DNA from: Planctomycetota bacterium
Lineage (GTDB): Bacteria; Planctomycetota; Phycisphaerae; Sedimentisphaerales; Anaerobacaceae
Direction of reading: 5' to 3'
DNA: 6,200 bases
NCBI GenBank assembly: GCA_013202635.1
Contig: JABMRO010000820.1
Span: 1 to 6,200 of the forward strand
Part shown: positions 1 to 5,642 of the stretch, in pieces
How positions within the stretch are numbered: the first letter of the stretch is position 1
Layout of the letters: the number at the start of each line of letters is the position of its first letter
The notes under the pieces: model-generated
What the model was told of the DNA's origin: nothing
Seen by the model: the letters and a program-made list of their open reading frames with translations, nothing else
Databases searched by the model: none
Position numbers and translations under genes: made by a program

Positions 1-539
1 CCGAAGATTATCAAACTTATCTTTGCATTGGCCTGGCGGAAAAAGAAGGAAGCGACTTATATGATTCGTCAGTGCTGATAGACGACAAGGGACAAATTCT
101 TCTCAAGCACCGCAAAATTAACTTACTATCCGAATTGATGAGTCCCCCTTACACTGCCGGAAAGAACGTCGATGTGGTGGAAACCGGATTTGGAAAAATC
201 GGTCTGTTGATATGTGCCGATACTCATAAAGATGAAATCCTGAATCGCGTGGCGGCGCTGAAGCCGGATTTGCTGCTCGTTCCATACGGATATGCGGCCG
301 CAGAGAATGAGTGGCCCGGACACGGTAAAGAGCTTGAGAAAGTGGTTAAAAGAACAGCTAAAAAGACCGGAGCACCTGTCGTTGGGACCAATCTGGTAGG
401 TGAAATAACAAAAGGGCTGTGGAAAGGCCGGATATATGGTGGTCACAGTATAGCTGTTGATAAAACCGGCAAGACAATTTCAACAGCTAAAGACCGTGAC
501 CGGGATATAAATATCTTTCAGATAAACACAGGTCGGTAG
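1..539 (+). CDS. Carbon-nitrogen hydrolase (nitrilase superfamily), C-terminal part; gene runs off the left edge
   Basis: The reading frame is open from base 3, so the gene begins outside the window; a GTG at 72 is an internal valine codon, not the start. The visible ~178 residues have the nitrilase pattern. A strand reading CIGLAEKEG is followed by a YDSSVLIDDKG stretch, then HRKIN, whose lysine (bases 114-116) fits the catalytic Lys. GKIGLLICADTHKDE follows, and its cysteine (bases 213-215) fits the nucleophile. ALKPDLLLVPYG and a late GGHSIAVDKTGK strand also match the family. The catalytic Glu normally lies nearer the N-terminus and is not in view. Family members hydrolyse nitriles, amides, N-carbamoyl compounds or omega-amides in the cytoplasm; the substrate cannot be told from this portion. 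The gene converges on the transpeptidase-like gene, with 29 bp between stop codons and no clear terminator hairpin in that gap. Confidence 0.88.
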   Translation, partial: EDYQTYLCIGLAEKEGSDLYDSSVLIDDKGQILLKHRKINLLSELMSPPYTAGKNVDVVETGFGKIGLLICADTHKDEILNRVAALKPDLLLVPYGYAAAENEWPGHGKELEKVVKRTAKKTGAPVVGTNLVGEITKGLWKGRIYGGHSIAVDKTGKTISTAKDRDRDINIFQINTGR

Positions 540-568
540 TTTGGTACGACTCTGGTTTAGGGAGAAAT

Positions 569-2224
569 TTATTTCAAAGCGACCGCGTGGCGTTTTGCCT
601 CGGGGTCACCCGCTGCGTATATCATTCCGGTATTCGGATCTAAATAAATCATGACCGGATGTGCAATAGGTCTTGAAGTTGTTTCTATTTTATGCCCGCG
701 ACCAGCCAGTTCTCTCCTTATGCTTTCGTCGATATTTTCATCCAGTGTGAGGCTTGCCAATGTCCCCAGGGTTTCCTTGCGGTTGGAATTAGGATTGAAA
801 GAGTTCTCTTGATGTCCCGTGCTGAAGCGGGGCGCCGTTACAGCATCTTTGGGCATCATGCCAAACTCAAGATGGTTGAGAAGACAATTAAGGGTGGTCT
901 GGTCCTGCAAATCACCGCCTGCGACACTGATGGCAATCACTGCTTTGCCGTCCTTAAGCACTATTGTTGGTGTTAACGTGATGCGGGGACGTTTACCCGG
1001 CTCGATACGATTAGGATGTCCCGTGGTGGTATTCAGACTCCGAAGCCTGTTGCCGTGCGATACTCCCAACTCTTCGCATACGGCATAGGGGCCGTTGCCG
1101 CTTGGTGTGGCCGCTACAAAATTCCCCCAGCGGTCGGCAACGACACATGTAGTTGTACCTCCCGGGCCGGGTCGATACGTTCCGGGTCCCTTGACGGCTT
1201 TCATATTAACAGGATCACCCGGGCGCACCTCCGAAGAAGCTCTGTTCATATCGATTAAAGGACGGCGAAGCTTTGTGTATTCGTCACAAAGAAGCGCCTT
1301 GATAGGCACGTCCGCAAAGAGCGGGTCTCCGTAGTATTCATCACGATCGGCAAAGCCCAACTTCAACGCTTCGGTTAGTACATGGATATAATCTGCTGAC
1401 AGGTGCCCCATTTTTTTCAAAGCGAAACCTTCCAGAAGCCGCAGTGTTTGGCACAAATATGGGCCCTGCGTCCATGTATCGCATTTGCAAACAGTGTAGC
1501 CTCGATACTCGACCTTGATAGGGTCCTCCACACGAGTTACGTGCCTGGCAAGGTCCCTCTTACGGAGAAATCCCCCGTTCTTAATATAGAAGTCCACTAA
1601 TTCATCGGCTATATCTCCCTTATAGAAACGGTCTCTGGCTGCCTGCAATTTCTTTTTTCGATTGCCGCGTGTCCTTTTTTCTGTTTCAACGAGCTTGCGA
1701 AAAGTGATGGCCATATTATCATGCCAGTCTTTATCGCCGGAATCAAGCAGTGCAAGAGATGGCGCCACAACTTGTTCGAAGCTCATTGTTCCATATAGCT
1801 TAACCGTCGTAATACAGAGGCTCAGGGCACCGGGCACAGGTGCGGCTTTTAAGTCCCCGTCGGCGGGAATACCGTTCTTGTAATACCATTCAATTGCCTT
1901 TTTATTCAGCGGCGCTCCGCCGAGTCCGCATAGGACTTTAACCTCTTTTTTGCGCGCATCATAAATGATAAGCGGTATTTCAGCGCCGATAGCATAAGAA
2001 CCGTAATCTGTTATGCTCAGTGCAAGAAGTGTTGCTGCCGCCGCGTCTGCCGCATTGCCGCCTTGTTCGAGTATGGAAATACCCGCTGCAACGGCATCTT
2101 TCCCGCCTGCTGCTACGGCCCCACCTTTTCCTGATGAATTCCAGCCAATCTCGGATGCGAATAAGACTCCGGACATGATAAATGTCACTAACAATACCGC
2201 GCCAGGAAATTTAAGTGTTTTCAT
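569..2224 (-). CDS. Secreted gamma-glutamyltranspeptidase-like Ntn hydrolase (PF01019-type), atypical substrate pocket
   Basis: The protein has 551 residues, near the usual length for gamma-glutamyltranspeptidases. Residues 1-24 form a signal peptide (basic start, hydrophobic core, LFAS-E), so it should act in the periplasm or outside. Family landmarks are ILEQGGNAADAAAA (52-64), LYGTMSFEQVVAPSLAL (143-159), GGTTTCVVADRWGNFVAATPSGNG (355-378), KRPRITLTPTIVLKDG (411-426), VAGGD (434-438) and AAGDPEAKRHAVAL near the end. Aligned by eye to E. coli GGT, Thr357 matches the nucleophile and autoprocessing residue Thr391 (the Asp seven residues on is kept), and Gly436-Gly437 matches the oxyanion pair. 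Residues that bind the gamma-glutamyl carboxylate and amino groups in E. coli are not kept: Arg114 falls in LGGAP and Asp433 falls on Ser396. It is probably an autoprocessed hydrolase, but perhaps not a glutathione enzyme. The start is fixed by an SD site 7 bases upstream. It lies 148 bp downstream of the metallophosphoesterase gene in the same direction. Confidence 0.9.
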   Translation of the reverse strand: MKTLKFPGAVLLVTFIMSGVLFASEIGWNSSGKGGAVAAGGKDAVAAGISILEQGGNAADAAAATLLALSITDYGSYAIGAEIPLIIYDARKKEVKVLCGLGGAPLNKKAIEWYYKNGIPADGDLKAAPVPGALSLCITTVKLYGTMSFEQVVAPSLALLDSGDKDWHDNMAITFRKLVETEKRTRGNRKKKLQAARDRFYKGDIADELVDFYIKNGGFLRKRDLARHVTRVEDPIKVEYRGYTVCKCDTWTQGPYLCQTLRLLEGFALKKMGHLSADYIHVLTEALKLGFADRDEYYGDPLFADVPIKALLCDEYTKLRRPLIDMNRASSEVRPGDPVNMKAVKGPGTYRPGPGGTTTCVVADRWGNFVAATPSGNGPYAVCEELGVSHGNRLRSLNTTTGHPNRIEPGKRPRITLTPTIVLKDGKAVIAISVAGGDLQDQTTLNCLLNHLEFGMMPKDAVTAPRFSTGHQENSFNPNSNRKETLGTLASLTLDENIDESIRRELAGRGHKIETTSRPIAHPVMIYLDPNTGMIYAAGDPEAKRHAVALK

Positions 2225-2231
2225 GAGATAT

Positions 2232-2237
2232 ACCTCC
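2232..2237 (-). promoter_or_regulatory. Ribosome binding site of the transpeptidase-like gene
   Basis: On the - strand this reads GGAGGT, a near-perfect Shine-Dalgarno sequence, 7 bases before the ATG at 2224-2222. It confirms the start that includes the signal peptide. The 148-bp gap upstream has no convincing promoter. It contains a short GCCGG-TT-CCGGC palindrome without a T run, so co-transcription with the preceding gene is possible. Confidence 0.8.
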
Positions 2238-2372
2238 AGTTATTGCATTGAGTTTACCGGCAGACATATTCTAACAAATCTATGCCTGATTGCGAGCTGT
2301 GTAGCCGGTTCCGGCAGGCCAATGTATTGTAATATTTTGTTTTGTGTCAGAAGAAATCTTGACTATTAGATA

Positions 2373-3350
2373 TTATTGATGTGTGCCTTTCTCCGCATCG
2401 GGTTCTTGTGCATTTTCAAGATGCTGGCTATAAGATACTTTGTTTCCATCGCTGTTGACCTTAACCAATCTGATAGTTACTTCCTTGTCGTCAGCCTCCG
2501 GCCATTGCCGGCAGTGCCATGTTTCATCCGTTGTCCTGACATGGTAGAGCGTCGTAAATAAACCTGTCCATATTGTTGAATGCCAGTTTTGATGAATATG
2601 TCCTGCATAATTTGAGTCAACGTATTCTCTGTGGTCGTAAAGAAAGCTTTTTATCCTCTTCATTTCATCATGTGAGAAAAGAAACTCATCGGCTGAGGCA
2701 AATCCTGTCCGGAACATACCAATATGGGTAATGATGACAATGCTCTCTTTCTTGGCCTTTGGGCAGGTTTCGATATCGTTCCTGAACCATGGCCAGCTTC
2801 CACCTGCAAAATCGTGAAGTTCCCCCCCTTCATCGCCTCGTTTCCTTGAGTTAAAATCACAGCTTATGAAATGACAGCCTTTGTAATCAAAAGAAAAGTT
2901 TTGAAGATACTTACCGTCAACAGGAGTTGGTGCCTTCCGCCAATGCCCGAGAACGCTGCTTAGATACTGATATTGCTTGTTAAAGGTGTCTTCAAATTCT
3001 TTCTCGCATCTGCGATGGATTTCATTGTCACCTATTACGGGAATATAAGGGACCCCGGCATGATTTAAACGGTCAAGTATTGTTCGGGCGATTTTCAGGT
3101 TCCTGTCCGATCTATAGCCGCCCCATGCAATGTCTCCTACAACAAACACCAGTTTTATGTCCTTCTTGTCTTTGTTGCTGATTATCCAGTCAACAGCACT
3201 TATAAATTGGGCTTTGTTGTCCACGTTCCCGTCGATATGCGGGTCGGCTATGATTGCAAATGAAAAAGTCTCGCCGTACCCGGCAGAAGTTATCAGGATA
3301 ACCAGAGCCGATAGTGTTAATACGGACCGAGTTGAATACAGGCTTTTCAT
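2373..3350 (-). CDS. Secreted calcineurin-like metallophosphoesterase
   Basis: From the ATG at 3350 the product has 325 residues. Residues 1-26 are a signal peptide (MKSLYSTRS, then a hydrophobic LTLSALVILITSAG core), so it is exported. The metallophosphoesterase motifs come in order: ADPHID (Asp36, His38), VGDIAWGG (Gly72-Asp73), PVIGDNE (107-110), ITHIGMF (His209) and YAGHIHQNWHS (Gly250, His251, His253). These build the two-metal site that cleaves phosphomonoesters, phosphodiesters or nucleotides. The usual GNHE is GDNE here, a variant I believe occurs in other members. The substrate is unknown. An in-frame ATG at 3404 would add 18 residues (MFHSHKVRQEWRRWKSQK), but it has no ribosome site, would bury the signal peptide behind a basic stretch, and lies inside the inverted repeat of the tRNA trailer. 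The gene begins 69 bp past the tRNA-Tyr 3' end and may be reached by read-through from the tRNA promoter. Confidence 0.88.
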   Translation of the reverse strand: MKSLYSTRSVLTLSALVILITSAGYGETFSFAIIADPHIDGNVDNKAQFISAVDWIISNKDKKDIKLVFVVGDIAWGGYRSDRNLKIARTILDRLNHAGVPYIPVIGDNEIHRRCEKEFEDTFNKQYQYLSSVLGHWRKAPTPVDGKYLQNFSFDYKGCHFISCDFNSRKRGDEGGELHDFAGGSWPWFRNDIETCPKAKKESIVIITHIGMFRTGFASADEFLFSHDEMKRIKSFLYDHREYVDSNYAGHIHQNWHSTIWTGLFTTLYHVRTTDETWHCRQWPEADDKEVTIRLVKVNSDGNKVSYSQHLENAQEPDAEKGTHQ

Positions 3351-3364
3351 TTTTTGCGATTTCC

Positions 3365-3370
3365 ACCTCC
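3365..3370 (-). promoter_or_regulatory. Ribosome binding site supporting the internal metallophosphoesterase start
   Basis: The - strand reads GGAGGT here, 14 bases before the ATG at 3350. The spacing is longer than ideal, but it is the only strong Shine-Dalgarno site nearby, and no other in-frame start codon lies between it and 3350. It supports the start that places the signal peptide at the N-terminus. Confidence 0.6.
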
Positions 3371-3398
3371 GCCATTCCTGCCGGACTTTATGTGAATG

Positions 3399-3523
3399 GA
3401 ACATATATAAAGAAAAAAATGGGCCGGGCTGGATTCGAACCAGCGTAAGCTTACGCTAACGGGTTTACAGCCCGTCCCCTTTAGCCTCTCGGGCACCGAC
3501 CCATTTCATATTTATATATGTTC
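3399..3523. repeat. Inverted repeat flanking tRNA-Tyr (leader/trailer arms)
   Basis: The 13-base sequence GAACATATATAAA at 3399-3411 is repeated exactly, in inverted orientation, at 3511-3523. The arms lie 8 bases outside each end of the mature tRNA. Bases between each arm and the tRNA are also partly similar (both contain AAATGGG reaching into the acceptor stem). In the primary transcript the leader and trailer would pair over 13 bp, then an A/U-rich internal loop, then the acceptor stem. The predicted proximal transcription start falls at the outer end of the leader arm. Confidence 0.85.
3420..3502 (-). tRNA. tRNA-Tyr, anticodon GTA
   Basis: The 83-nt gene folds completely. The acceptor stem is GGGTCGG with CCGGCCC (one U-G pair). 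The D stem is CCC/GGG with a GAGAGGCTAAA loop. The anticodon stem is ACGGG/CCCGT around the loop CTGTAAA, with anticodon GTA at 3468-3466. A 14-nt class II variable arm follows, with a GTA/TAC mini-stem. The T arm is GCTGG-TTCGAAT-CCAGC (3444-3428). The discriminator is A at 3420. The long variable arm with a GTA anticodon is normal for bacterial tRNA-Tyr. The 3' CCA is not encoded (the next bases are T), so it must be added after transcription. A run of seven T starts right after the discriminator. Confidence 0.97.
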
Positions 3524-3528
3524 AGTAG

Positions 3529-3570
3529 ATTAAAACGAAAAATTAAAAACTGTCAAGAGCTAATTGTCAA
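3529..3570 (-). promoter_or_regulatory. Tandem sigma70-like promoters for tRNA-Tyr
   Basis: Two overlapping promoters lie on the - strand between uxaC and the tRNA. The distal one has TTGACA at 3570-3565, a 17-nt spacer and TTTAAT at 3547-3542. The proximal one has TTGACA at 3556-3551, a 16-nt spacer and TTTAAT at 3534-3529. Both -35 boxes match the consensus perfectly and both -10 boxes match 5 of 6. The proximal one predicts a start near 3522, about 20 nt before the mature 5' end of the tRNA. The distal -35 box sits just past the uxaC stop codon, so the tRNA need not depend on the uxaC promoter. Confidence 0.75.
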
Positions 3571-3574
3571 TAGT

Positions 3575-4990
3575 TTAATCCAGTTCCATCGGAAAATAGT
3601 TTTTAGCGTTATTGAAGCAGATATCCTCGACTATTTTTCCAAGCAGGTTCAAATCATCCGGCAGCAGGCCTGTTTCGACGTCGTTGCCGAGCATATTGCA
3701 TAGTATTCTACGGAAATATTCGTGTCTTGGAAAGGACAGGAAGCTTCGCGAATCGGTCAACATACCGACGAATCGGCTCAGCAGGCCCATATTTGAGAGC
3801 ACGTTCATTTGTTCGGTCATACCATTTTTTTGGTCGAGGAACCACCATGCTGAGCCGTATTGCATCTTTCCCGGCACTGAGCCACCCTGAAAGTTACCGA
3901 CCATAGTCGCACACAAGGCGTTATCTTTCGGATTGAGGTTGTAGAGAATCGTCTTGGGCAGTTTGTTGCCCTTGTCCAGCCGGTCGAGGAATTTTGAAAG
4001 CGGCCGGGCTATCTCCAAATCACCCATAGAATCGCAGCCTATGTCCCGGCCTAAGGTGTTGAACATTCGCGTACTGTTATTTCTAAGCGCCCCTAAGTGA
4101 AGCTGCTGTACCCAGCCGGACTCGTAGTCTAACAGAGCGAATTCAACCATCATCGCTGATTTGAATTTTAGACACTGCGATAAATCCAAATCTTTGCCCG
4201 ACCTTATCTTGGAAAAGATCTTTTCGATTTCTTTTTCAGTGTAATCTTCGGCATAAGCGGTATCTAAACCATGGTCGGAAAGCCGACAGCCGTTTTTGTG
4301 GAAATAAGCGTGGCGTTTACGGATTGCTTCAATATATAGGTGGAAGTCGGTTATTTCCATATTACAGACTTCTTTGAGCTTGTCGATAAATACGTTCAGG
4401 GCTGTAATGTCCTCAACGGCCATTGCCTTGTCCGGCCGAAAGGTGGTATGGACTTTGATTTCAAATTTGTCGGCTCGAATTTTCTTATGATGCTCCAATG
4501 AATTGAGCGGCCCTTCTGTCGTGCACACTAACTTGACGTTGGCTTTGCGCATTATGTTGCGGACACTGAATTCAGGCGTCCTTAACATCTCACTGCACCT
4601 CTCGTAAATTTCCCTGGCGGTCTCCGGGCATAATAGTTTGTCTTTGATGCCGAAGAGGTTTTTCAGCTCCAGAGCAGTCCAGTGATAGAGTGGATTCCGA
4701 ATGCAGTATGGAACGGTTTGGGCCCACTTTTCAAACTTTTCATAATCATCTGCGTTACCGGTGATATATTTTTCCGAAATCCCGTTGGTCCTCATTGCCC
4801 GCCATTTGTAATGGTCGCCGTAGAGCCAGGCCTGTGTTAGGTTCTCGAACCGATGGTCGGCGGCGATTTGGTAGGCCGGCAGGTGACAGTGATAGTCATA
4901 GATAGGCATCTTCTCTGCGTGTTCATGGTAGAGGTTCCTGGCGGTTTCGGTTTGCAACAGGAAATCTTCTGTTAGAAATTGCGTGGCCAT
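3575..4990 (-). CDS. uxaC: Uronate (glucuronate/galacturonate) isomerase
   Basis: The 471-residue product matches E. coli UxaC (about 470) over its whole length as I recall that sequence. It converts D-glucuronate to D-fructuronate and D-galacturonate to D-tagaturonate, the first cytoplasmic step of hexuronate catabolism. Landmarks are FLTEDFLLQTETARNLYH (5-22), the metal-binding YDYHCHLP (His34, His36), GDHYKWRAMRTNG (58-70), NPLYHWTALEL (99-109), RPDKAM (185-190), SGWVQQLHLGALRNN (291-305), LPKTILYNLNPKDN (344-357), GNFQGGSVPGKMQYGSAWWF (365-384) and GLLSRFVGMLTDSRSFLS (402-419, Asp413 the likely metal ligand). The segment that reads TTDDP in E. coli is TTEGP here (157-161). The start has an AGGGA ribosome site 5 bases upstream. 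The gene follows the 77-residue membrane protein by 39 bp. No exuT, uxaB or uxuA lies in the window. Confidence 0.97.
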   Translation of the reverse strand: MATQFLTEDFLLQTETARNLYHEHAEKMPIYDYHCHLPAYQIAADHRFENLTQAWLYGDHYKWRAMRTNGISEKYITGNADDYEKFEKWAQTVPYCIRNPLYHWTALELKNLFGIKDKLLCPETAREIYERCSEMLRTPEFSVRNIMRKANVKLVCTTEGPLNSLEHHKKIRADKFEIKVHTTFRPDKAMAVEDITALNVFIDKLKEVCNMEITDFHLYIEAIRKRHAYFHKNGCRLSDHGLDTAYAEDYTEKEIEKIFSKIRSGKDLDLSQCLKFKSAMMVEFALLDYESGWVQQLHLGALRNNSTRMFNTLGRDIGCDSMGDLEIARPLSKFLDRLDKGNKLPKTILYNLNPKDNALCATMVGNFQGGSVPGKMQYGSAWWFLDQKNGMTEQMNVLSNMGLLSRFVGMLTDSRSFLSFPRHEYFRRILCNMLGNDVETGLLPDDLNLLGKIVEDICFNNAKNYFPMELD

Positions 4991-5029
4991 TTGTTTCCCT
5001 TGTATCTTTTGATAGTTCCTGAAGATTAG

Positions 5030-5263
5030 CTACTCTTGTTTGTTTTGTTCATATTGGTTTGGTGGTCTCTTAATCTCAGGTTTTTTAAAATTTGCCATTT
5101 TTTGTGCCCACTCGGAGATTTCGCCCTTGGTTTTTGTAAGACGCTGAGATTCTTTTTTTGGCTGTTTTTTCTCTTCCTCAATTATCTTACGCATCCATAA
5201 CCAGTATATTACCCATCCGATTATTAAAGCCGGTATCGTGATTAGCATAAAGATTTTATACAT
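5030..5263 (-). CDS. Small single-pass membrane protein of unknown function
   Basis: The product has 77 residues. Residues 4-24 (IFMLITIPALIIGWVIYWLWM) form one hydrophobic helix. The rest is strongly charged and hydrophilic: RKIIEEEKKQPKKESQRLTKTKG, then a short EISEWAQKMANFKKPEIKRPP segment. The basic residues right after the helix suggest that the N-terminus faces out and the charged tail lies in the cytoplasm. I recognise no family. The gene is supported by an SD site (GAAGGGA, 7 bases from the ATG), a well-spaced promoter upstream and tight linkage to uxaC 39 bp downstream. A role tied to hexuronate use is only a guess from position; it could equally be an unrelated small inner-membrane protein. 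Confidence 0.75.
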   Translation of the reverse strand: MYKIFMLITIPALIIGWVIYWLWMRKIIEEEKKQPKKESQRLTKTKGEISEWAQKMANFKKPEIKRPPNQYEQNKQE

Positions 5264-5305
5264 AGTATATTCCCTTCGTATTAACTGATTATCTTCATAA
5301 TTCCG

Positions 5306-5316
5306 GCCAATTTGGC
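5306..5316. promoter_or_regulatory. Candidate operator palindrome in the uxaC operon leader
   Basis: GCCAA-T-TTGGC is a perfect inverted repeat with a one-base centre, about 5 to 15 bases past the predicted transcription start. Hexuronate genes are usually controlled by a repressor such as ExuR/UxuR or a LacI-type protein. This site does not match a consensus I can recite, so the assignment rests only on symmetry and place. Such short palindromes also occur by chance. Confidence 0.25.
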
Positions 5317-5326
5317 ATTATCTGAA

Positions 5327-5355
5327 ATAATACCCGAATCACTCAGCAAGGTCAA
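5327..5355 (-). promoter_or_regulatory. Sigma70-like promoter for the 77-residue gene and uxaC
   Basis: The - strand has TTGACC at 5355-5350, a 17-nt spacer and TATTAT at 5332-5327; each box matches 5 of 6 consensus bases. The predicted start is near 5320, giving a leader of about 57 nt before the ATG at 5263. Two palindromes lie on it: TCAATATTGA (5352-5361) overlaps the -35 box, and GCCAATTTGGC (5306-5316) sits just past the start point. Both are plausible operator sites, but no regulator gene is in view. Confidence 0.65.
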
Positions 5356-5422
5356 TATTGAGTATAGCGAACAGATTTTCATACCTCGCCGAAAGTGAGC
5401 TTTGTATCAGGATTTCACACCG

Positions 5423-5455
5423 AATGAAAAAAAATATTTAATTTTTCATTTTTTT
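5423..5455 (+). other. A/T-rich hairpin followed by a T run
   Basis: AATGAAAAA (5423-5431) pairs with TTTTTCATT (5442-5450), a 9-bp stem with a single G-C pair and a 10-base loop, then TTTTT at 5451-5455. It resembles a weak terminator on the + strand, but no + strand gene ends nearby and the stem would be unstable. It may instead be curved or easily melted DNA between the divergent units. Confidence 0.3.
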
Positions 5456-5579
5456 AATCAATATTCAATCCTCGAGAAACGCCTTCTTTGTAGTCAATTA
5501 GCGGTTTTGTAGCAAATGACTGCGCGAATGCAAAATGGTGTTCTGTAGATAGATTATTAGAAAATGTAGGTGCGGAGCA

Positions 5580-5628
5580 TGCCGAGGGCGCGGAAAAATG
5601 GAGTTTCCGTGCCTTCGGTGACCTTTTT
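5580..5628 (+). promoter_or_regulatory. Leader hairpin upstream of the 105-residue gene, possible attenuator or RNA control element
   Basis: Bases 5582-5596 pair with 5604-5618 over 15 bp around a 7-base loop (AATGGAG). Thirteen pairs are Watson-Crick. The other two (5586-5614 and 5590-5610) are G-U in + strand RNA but would be A-C mismatches in - strand RNA. Two more wobble pairs can extend the base (5581-5619, 5580-5620). Five bases after the stem comes TTTTT (5624-5628), then the GAGGGG ribosome site at 5629-5634 and the GTG start at 5643. It could be an intrinsic terminator used as an attenuator, a stem that affects ribosome access, or a dispersed repeat unit. The T run is not directly on the stem, so it is not a classical terminator. 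Confidence 0.6.
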
Positions 5629-5642
5629 GAGGGGTAATATCT

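Larger units (their letters stand above)
5264..5642. other. Divergent 379-bp intergenic region
   Basis: No convincing coding frame is seen; a - strand frame over 5454-5744 has protein-unlike composition and overlaps the 105-residue gene. The left part (5264-5361) holds the leader and promoter of the membrane protein/uxaC pair. The middle (5423-5467) is A/T-rich, with a hairpin and T run. The right part (5580-5635) is the leader of the 105-residue gene, with a long GC-rich hairpin. I found no good sigma70 promoter for that gene; weak -10-like stretches exist near 5550-5570. Confidence 0.6.

Noticed and set aside
2306..2330. GCCGG-TT-CCGGC palindrome as a terminator between the two exported enzymes
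   Set aside because: The loop is too small for the full stem and no T run follows on either strand.
2013..2369. Plus-strand frame of 118 codons
   Set aside because: It is antisense to the signal-peptide end of the transpeptidase-like gene, Ala/Pro/Ser-rich by shadow effect, with no ribosome site.
3351..3404. N-terminal extension of the metallophosphoesterase from the ATG at 3404
   Set aside because: It has no ribosome site, puts a basic hydrophilic stretch before the signal peptide, and its ATG lies in the inverted-repeat trailer of the tRNA.
3399..3523. tRNA-Tyr as an integration site for a mobile element
   Set aside because: No direct repeat of the tRNA 3' end, integrase gene or phage gene is seen; the flanking repeat is inverted, not direct.
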